From: Acidobacteriaceae bacterium
Lineage (GTDB): Bacteria > Acidobacteriota > Terriglobia > Terriglobales > Acidobacteriaceae
Assembly (NCBI GenBank): GCA_003133425.1
Contig: PKXI01000282.1
Coordinates: forward strand, 25,517 to 33,915
Direction: 5' to 3'
DNA: 8,399 nt
Notes under the pieces: generated by a model
Told to the model about the DNA's origin: nothing
Seen by the model: only the letters and a program-made list of their open reading frames with translations
Database searches by the model: none
Shown here: positions 4,271 through 8,399 of the stretch, one piece after another
Layout: every line of letters begins with the position of its first letter
Numbering within the stretch: position 1 is the stretch's first letter
Position numbers and translations under genes: made by a program

Positions 4271-7200
4271 GTTGTGGAGATGGTCAGAGTCGCAGTTCCG
4301 CTTGCCGTGCCGTTCGTCATTGTCACCGTGAAACCTGGGGAACAGCCGGGCACATAAACGGCGCTGGCTGGACCATTGGTGGCAGTGCAGGTCAAGGTGA
4401 CGGTACCTGAATATGCGGTGGCCGAAGACACGGTTGCCGTAGAGGTGGCCGTGGCACCGTGAGCGATAGCCGCCGGCGAGGTCGCTGACAGCGTATACGC
4501 AGACTGTGTCACCGTCACGGTGCCCTTGCCAGTGCCGGAGGCATAGTTGGAGTCGCCGCTATAGCTGGCAGTGAGAGTCGCCGTTCCCGCTACCAGACTG
4601 TTGGCCGGTATCGTGAAGCTGGCGCTGCCACCGCTCAGCGCTGTTGCTGTTGAGGTGTAGCTTCCGCTGCTTAGTGTCACCGTCCCGGTCGGTGTGGGTC
4701 CTGCGCCGCTGACCGTAACCGTCACTCCAAGGCTTACGCCCGAATTAGTGCTGCTGGATGCTGGAGTCACCGTTATCGTTGGCGTGAGCGTGGTGGTCTG
4801 CACGACAGTTACTGTCGCCGAACCAGTGTTTCCCGCGTAGTTTGTATTTCCGCTGTAGGTTACGGTCAGCTTATCGCTGCCTACGGCGAGGGCATTGGCA
4901 GGAATATTGAAGGTGGCGCTTCCGTTCGAAAGGGTAATCCCTGCCGAGGTGTAACCTCCGCCTGCAAGAGACACGGTCCCGGTTGGGAGGGCCGCGCCTG
5001 TGGGGCCGGTCACTGCAACCGACACGCTTATTGCGTTGGCGACATTCGCGCTGGAGGGCGCGGTGACGGTGACAGTCGGAGTCATCACATTGACGGTCAC
5101 GTTCACTGTCTGGGTGGTTGTAGCGTAATTTGGGTCACCGCTATAGGTTACGGTGAGCGTATCGCTGCCCGCGGTCAGGCTGTTGGCAGGAATATTGAAG
5201 GTTGCGCTGCCGCCCGATAGCGTCTGAATGGAATTGTATCCGCCGCCGGACAATACAACCGACCCAGTTGGCGTTCCCAGACTGCCGGAACCGGCAACTG
5301 TAGCCGTCACGGTGAGAGCCTGGTTTATGGTGATTGTGGTTGGCGTGGCCTTTAAGGTCAACGTGGCACTTGCCGTGCCCGCATCGGAAACCCAGGCACT
5401 GACCACGTTGCCCACGTTGAGCGATCCCAGCCCGGTCGCGAGGTCGAAGCCGGTGGCTCCGTTGTAGCCTGTGGCCCCGCTGGAGGTGGTCAGGGTTCCG
5501 ACCTGGTCTCCCGAGTTGAGTGCCGTGCAGTTGGGGGAAATGATGCCCGCGTACTGGGTGGTGGATACCCACGACCCAGCCGAGCTGCTGTACGTGGCGC
5601 CACCAATGGGAGCGCCGAGGTCACACGGCATAGCGTTGGTGCCTTGGTCGATGTCGTTGAAGTAGCAACTGCTCGAGGTACTCACGCTTTCCGCGCTGCA
5701 CTGCGAGTAGGTCTGCCTCGCGGCCAGCGCATACAGTTGAGGGTTGGCGAGACCCTGCGCCGCGCCGGCCTTCTGGTTGATCAGCGCCATCACACCGGCC
5801 ATCTGCGGAGTTGCGACAGATGTTCCGCCCACTTCCTGCGCCGTATTTTCTACGGTCGCGCTCTCGGTGCACGTCCCCAGGAGGGAAACGCAGATTAATG
5901 TCGCGCTGTTCAGGGAACCGTCCCCTGAAAAGAAGGAAACGTCGGGAAGATCGCGCACACCGTCGCTTGGAATTCCCTGGACGCCAGTCTGCCATACAGG
6001 CTTGACCCATCCGTCATTGTAAAGAGGAATGGAGCCATAGGCTGCGCCAGTGTTCGTGGTGGAACTGGTGCAACTTGAGACGTTGTTTCCATCGCTCACC
6101 ACGCAATTGCTTGCGCCGCCGCTGCCACCTACGGTATCGACAAAATTGGCAAGCATTACCGAGTCTTTTTGATAGATGGTGCTCCAATTATTCTGGACGA
6201 AGTTGCAGGCGGCCTCAGGGTTAGTCGGTGTGGATATCCCTACAAGTGGCGCGATGCTCTCTATAAAACTGGCCCAGATTGGATTCAAACAGGAGTCGTT
6301 CCAGGGGATTTCGGGAACATAGCCGGCTGCACTTTCCCCGGTGGTTCCGTTATTGGAGGTGTTCCAGTAGGCCGGAGACCCCTGGCTCGTGCTCGATGAC
6401 GGGCAACCGTTGATGGCTGTGCCGGCGGAGTTGTAGACGGGCTTGCACCAGCTAAAGTCAGTGCCGCCGACAGCGGTGTTGTAAGGAGTGGACGCGATTC
6501 CGCTCACAGAGAGCCCATACTGCGCGGAGTAAGGATTGCCAATCGCGTCCCCGCCCTGGTCGCAACTGGGCGAGCCGGAATCTCCCGTGGCCACAAAGAC
6601 CGAGATACCTTCAGCGGCGGCCGACTGCCAAAGCTGGTTATAGGCAACGTTGCCTGCGGTACCGTTGCCCAATTCGCAAAAGCCGTAGCTGACGCTCAGG
6701 ATGCTTGCGTTCAATGTGGTTTTGTTTGCGACGATGTATTGCGCGGAATCGTAGACCGTGTCGATGGTTCCAGCCGCATTCTGGCCGGTGACTACGAGCT
6801 TGATCTGCGCGCTTGTGGCCACCGCCCCAGACCATTCCACATCCAGAGAGTTTTCAATCAGATCGCCAATGCCGCAAGGCGCAGAGGAGCTTGTGCTGGT
6901 GCACTCCGACGCAGCGGGACCTTTTCCAGAGTCGATCTGCTGTGGGGGCAAGCCTGCCGGCAGCCCAAAGATAGTGCGGAAGTTGGATACGTCGCCGGGA
7001 GTGATAAAGCTGGTACCGACGATGGCGATCGTCTGGCCGGCTCCGGTGTAGCCTGCGTTCCACGCTGGCAGCACGTTGTAGATGGTGGCGAAGTCGTAGG
7101 GCGCCACGTCCTCTTCAAGGTAGGCTAAATTGTTGGTGCTGGAGGGCACGTTAATGCCAAACTGAGGAAGGGGGCGCGCAGAGATTGCGGCACTTGCCGG

Positions 7201-7929
7201 CGCGGCAGACCCGGTGAAGGGCATCTGGGATGCGGGTGTCGTGGAATTGGCCGGCGCGGCGTCCGCGATCCGCTGCCACTTTCCTGCTTGTTGATTGAAG
7301 GCCACCTTGCCGCCAAGCTTATGCAGAGGATTCGGAAGGAAGTTGTGCAGGGCCTTGATGCCAACGATCACCGGCGCAAGAGCGGCAGGAATCTGCGGGT
7401 CGGTCATGTTTCCGAAGTGGGGAACGCCCTCAGAAGACAGATTATGAATCTGAGTATGGAAGGCGGTCTGCGCCTGGCCGGCCGTACCGCTGAAACGAAT
7501 GGTCATGCGGTCGGGGGAGACATTCGTGACAGTGAATCCGTGCCCGGTGAGCCAATTGGTGATGGCGGCGATGTCAGCCGGGGCCGGACCGAACTGTTCG
7601 CCGATTTGCTGAGGCGTCAACCAGTGGTGATAGTTGGGCGAGGTTGTGTCATACTGGCCGGCTACAAATGCGTCGAAGGCGGCCTGCAGTTCGGGGCCGC
7701 GACTGAGTACGAGAGTCAGGTCAGGCATGGAAAGACTGGGGCTCACCGGACCGCGATCATTCGCGGCATTGGCCGCCGGGTAAGTGTTGCCCTTGAGCCT
7801 TACCAACTGGGTTTCGTCTATTGAGTTGACGATCCGAACGGCGGGGGCGGCGTTCTGTGCGAATAAAGCGGTAGAGCAAAGCAATGCACCGGCCAGTACA
7901 CAGAGGGGGAGCGTACGCAGATTTGCCAT
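3958..7929 (-). CDS. Secreted S53 (sedolisin/kumamolisin-type) protease with Ig-like repeats
   Basis: A 1323-residue exported serine-carboxyl peptidase. It has a signal peptide at about 1-25 (LRTLPLCVLAGALLCSTALF core) and a Pro-kumamolisin activation domain at about 55-205. The S53 catalytic domain spans about 265-850. The catalytic residues are visible: Glu359 and Asp363 (in IENSLDVEW), oxyanion Asp450 (in VATGDSGS) and Ser704 (in GGTSVATP). The C-terminal calcium site motifs FNDIDQGTN (757-765) and GFDLATGLG (827-835) are present. Three Ig-like repeats follow (855-946, 950-1042, 1049-1140), then a fourth, different Ig-like stretch (about 1143-1220). An unusual hydrophobic tail with an LTAC motif ends the protein. 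Many Cys residues suggest disulfides outside the cell. ATG 7929 is chosen because it begins the signal peptide directly; the frame could start at TTG 7962, which would put a basic 11-residue extension in front and has GGGGG abutting it with no spacing. Family members are autoprocessed at acidic pH and cleave proteins. Confidence 0.93.
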   Translation of the reverse strand: MANLRTLPLCVLAGALLCSTALFAQNAAPAVRIVNSIDETQLVRLKGNTYPAANAANDRGPVSPSLSMPDLTLVLSRGPELQAAFDAFVAGQYDTTSPNYHHWLTPQQIGEQFGPAPADIAAITNWLTGHGFTVTNVSPDRMTIRFSGTAGQAQTAFHTQIHNLSSEGVPHFGNMTDPQIPAALAPVIVGIKALHNFLPNPLHKLGGKVAFNQQAGKWQRIADAAPANSTTPASQMPFTGSAAPASAAISARPLPQFGINVPSSTNNLAYLEEDVAPYDFATIYNVLPAWNAGYTGAGQTIAIVGTSFITPGDVSNFRTIFGLPAGLPPQQIDSGKGPAASECTSTSSSAPCGIGDLIENSLDVEWSGAVATSAQIKLVVTGQNAAGTIDTVYDSAQYIVANKTTLNASILSVSYGFCELGNGTAGNVAYNQLWQSAAAEGISVFVATGDSGSPSCDQGGDAIGNPYSAQYGLSVSGIASTPYNTAVGGTDFSWCKPVYNSAGTAINGCPSSSTSQGSPAYWNTSNNGTTGESAAGYVPEIPWNDSCLNPIWASFIESIAPLVGISTPTNPEAACNFVQNNWSTIYQKDSVMLANFVDTVGGSGGASNCVVSDGNNVSSCTSSTTNTGAAYGSIPLYNDGWVKPVWQTGVQGIPSDGVRDLPDVSFFSGDGSLNSATLICVSLLGTCTESATVENTAQEVGGTSVATPQMAGVMALINQKAGAAQGLANPQLYALAARQTYSQCSAESVSTSSSCYFNDIDQGTNAMPCDLGAPIGGATYSSSAGSWVSTTQYAGIISPNCTALNSGDQVGTLTTSSGATGYNGATGFDLATGLGSLNVGNVVSAWVSDAGTASATLTLKATPTTITINQALTVTATVAGSGSLGTPTGSVVLSGGGYNSIQTLSGGSATFNIPANSLTAGSDTLTVTYSGDPNYATTTQTVNVTVNVMTPTVTVTAPSSANVANAISVSVAVTGPTGAALPTGTVSLAGGGYTSAGITLSNGSATFNIPANALAVGSDKLTVTYSGNTNYAGNTGSATVTVVQTTTLTPTITVTPASSSTNSGVSLGVTVTVSGAGPTPTGTVTLSSGSYTSTATALSGGSASFTIPANSLVAGTATLTASYSGDSNYASGTGKGTVTVTQSAYTLSATSPAAIAHGATATSTATVSSATAYSGTVTLTCTATNGPASAVYVPGCSPGFTVTMTNGTASGTATLTISTTATTAMLHAMPGSKGWMGTGSGFVLALLVFLGIPSRRRSWRAMLGAMILMAVLGSLTACGGGSSSSSGTSIAGTTPGTYTFTVTGQGNDPASTTANTTFTLTVN
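4510..4785 (-). repeat. Ig-like repeat 3 of the protease
   Basis: Residues 1049-1140. It shares with the other copies the pattern PTGTVTLSSGSYTS, GSASFTIPANSLVAGT and YSGDSNYA. It fits the bacterial Ig-like (Big_3_5-type) fold. It is more divergent at the DNA level than copies 1 and 2. Confidence 0.75.
4804..5082 (-). repeat. Ig-like repeat 2 of the protease
   Basis: Residues 950-1042, with PTGTVSLAGGGYTS, GSATFNIPANALAVGS and YSGNTNYA. It shares a 20-base identical stretch with repeat 1 (4895-4914 against 5183-5202), offset by exactly 96 codons. Confidence 0.8.
5092..5367 (-). repeat. Ig-like repeat 1 of the protease
   Basis: Residues 855-946, directly after the catalytic domain, with PTGSVVLSGGGYNS, GSATFNIPANSLTAGS and YSGDPNYA. 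It probably acts as a spacer or adhesive stalk between the enzyme and its C-terminal tail. Confidence 0.8.
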
Positions 7930-8001
7930 GATGTAGTTGTTGGACCCTTTCTTTAAAGACAACCCCCAAGAAGCAGAAAAGTTGTCGTCACAAGCGGAAA
8001 A

Positions 8002-8043
8002 ACTTTCGATTAGAGAGCAGCTCGATGGATGTGTACTTTCGAT
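8002..8043. promoter_or_regulatory. Candidate operator: spaced direct repeat ACTTTCGAT
   Basis: Two identical 9-mers ACTTTCGAT (8002-8010 and 8035-8043) lie 33 bp apart, about three helical turns. A third TCGAT (8022-8026) lies midway between the TCGAT ends at 8006 and 8039 (16 and 17 bp). The site is 73-114 bp upstream of the protease ATG, a suitable place for a regulator. No known regulator is recognised. Confidence 0.3.
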
Positions 8044-8220
8044 GAGAATGTCACAGCCATCATATCCCGACGTTGCGCATTGAGATGGGAGTTGAAGCTC
8101 TGTGGCTTACAACGCCCGTGAACGATTCTTCAGGGGGAATGTTTCTCCAGCGTGAAAAAGCCGGCTCCAGACTCGCGGGCGCCCCTTGCACCACTAATAA
8201 AACGAAGAAGGTGAAGCGTT

Positions 8221-8256
8221 ATGAGGGACCCGGTGGAAGAAGGACTGAAACAGTGA
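8221..8256 (+). CDS. Possible 11-residue leader ORF
   Basis: ATG at 8221, product MRDPVEEGLKQ, preceded by a good Shine-Dalgarno-like AAGGTG with 7-nt spacing. Its stop overlaps a GTG-started 19-codon frame (8253-8312), which in turn overlaps the candidate gene start at 8303. It could be a leader peptide or chance; a frame this short cannot be judged on its own. Confidence 0.2.
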   Translation: MRDPVEEGLKQ

Positions 8257-8302
8257 CAACCGCTAATTTTCTTAGACGTAAACAAGCGGGGAAGGTTGAC
8301 TG

Positions 8303-8399
8303 GTGGACTTAAAGACCGCCAAAGCGCGCGTGAAGAGTCCCGGTGAAAGGAATGCGGCGACGTCTGGCGGCGTGGACGCCGCCAGTACAGCCGGTCTGG
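8303..8399 (+). CDS. Possible 5' end of a gene, truncated by the window
   Basis: A GTG at 8303 is preceded by a strong Shine-Dalgarno-like GGGGAAGG (8288-8295) at 7-nt spacing. The frame stays open to the window end (about 32 residues, beginning MDLKTAKARVKSPGERNAAT). A stop lies in the same frame just upstream (8297-8299), so GTG 8303 would be the natural start. I do not recognise the product; the visible part is hydrophilic and has no signal peptide. Against it, a perfect 22-bp palindrome falls inside the frame, as in intergenic repeats, so this may be non-coding. Confidence 0.35.
   Translation, partial: MDLKTAKARVKSPGERNAATSGGVDAASTAGL
8364..8385. repeat. Perfect 22-bp palindromic element
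   Basis: Arms CTGGCGGCGT (8364-8373) and ACGCCGCCAG (8376-8385) are exact reverse complements around GG. It may be an intergenic REP-like hairpin or lie inside the start of a gene. It is unlike the other two hairpin families in the window. Confidence 0.6.

Larger units (their letters stand above)
7930..8302. other. Upstream region of the protease gene
   Basis: A 373-bp stretch with no firm gene. It should carry the protease promoter on the minus strand; I found no convincing -35/-10 pair. An AAAGGG (7945-7950, minus strand) lies 15 nt from the protease ATG, too far for a typical ribosome binding site. A repeated ACTTTCGAT lies at 8002 and 8035. A plus-strand frame from TTG 8073 to 8312 is open but looks compositionally random. 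If a plus-strand gene starts at 8303, the region is a divergent promoter region. Confidence 0.5.

Noticed and set aside
7930..7962. TTG start at 7962 for the protease
   Set aside because: It would add 11 mostly polar/basic residues before a complete signal peptide, and the GGGGG next to it has no spacing to the TTG. ATG 7929 is simpler, although its own AAAGGG is also far away.
8100..8302. Riboswitch or structured leader RNA before the edge frame
   Set aside because: I looked for recognisable cores (c-di-GMP, cobalamin, glycine, SAM) and found none that fit.
8073..8312. Plus-strand 79-residue frame starting with TTG
   Set aside because: It has a weak start without a ribosome site, no recognisable motif and an arbitrary-looking composition. 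The more convincing ribosome sites in the area belong to other frames.

Overview
This is a GC-rich bacterial window with four complete protein genes, all on the minus strand. Read in transcription order, from high to low coordinates, they are: a very large secreted S53 (sedolisin/kumamolisin-type) protease, xseA (exonuclease VII large subunit), glmM (phosphoglucosamine mutase) and a small DUF2905 membrane protein. A possible plus-strand gene start lies at the right edge. I saw no tRNA, rRNA, CRISPR array, integrase or transposase. The best guess for the organism is an Acidobacteriota member of the Terriglobia/Acidobacteriaceae type. The clues are the pre-pro-S53 protease with Ser/Thr/Gly-rich Ig-like repeats and a distinctive C-terminal tail, starts with weak Shine-Dalgarno signals, and intergenic regions packed with small hairpins. 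This rests on recognition of style, not on a database match.

Layout. Bases 1-201 hold a hairpin repeat and no gene. Bases 202-1803 hold the pair glmM then DUF2905, 6 bp apart and probably co-transcribed. Bases 1804-2137 are non-coding and contain four short hairpins whose stems differ but whose loops all read TAAA or TGAA, plus a 17-bp direct repeat. Bases 2138-3556 are xseA. Bases 3557-3957 are non-coding and hold three more hairpin repeats, followed by a palindrome just downstream of the protease stop. Bases 3958-7929 encode the 1323-residue protease. Bases 7930-8399 are the upstream region of the protease; they carry a spaced direct repeat, a chain of tiny plus-strand reading frames, a possible partial gene and a perfect palindrome.

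How the genes relate. GlmM makes glucosamine-1-phosphate for peptidoglycan and outer-membrane glycan precursors. XseA is the catalytic subunit of a single-strand DNA exonuclease; its partner gene xseB is not in the window. The protease is an exported degradative enzyme and functionally unrelated. The neighbourhood is therefore core housekeeping beside a secreted hydrolase, not a dedicated pathway.

Most unusual points. (1) The protease C-terminus: two hydrophobic segments flank an Arg-rich loop and end in a lipobox-like LTAC followed by Gly/Ser. They appear to interrupt a final Ig-like domain whose last strands come after the insertion. (2) Two families of intergenic hairpins: one keeps a GGGGCACCCGG-like tail while its stem changes, the other keeps a T(A/G)AA loop while its stem changes.
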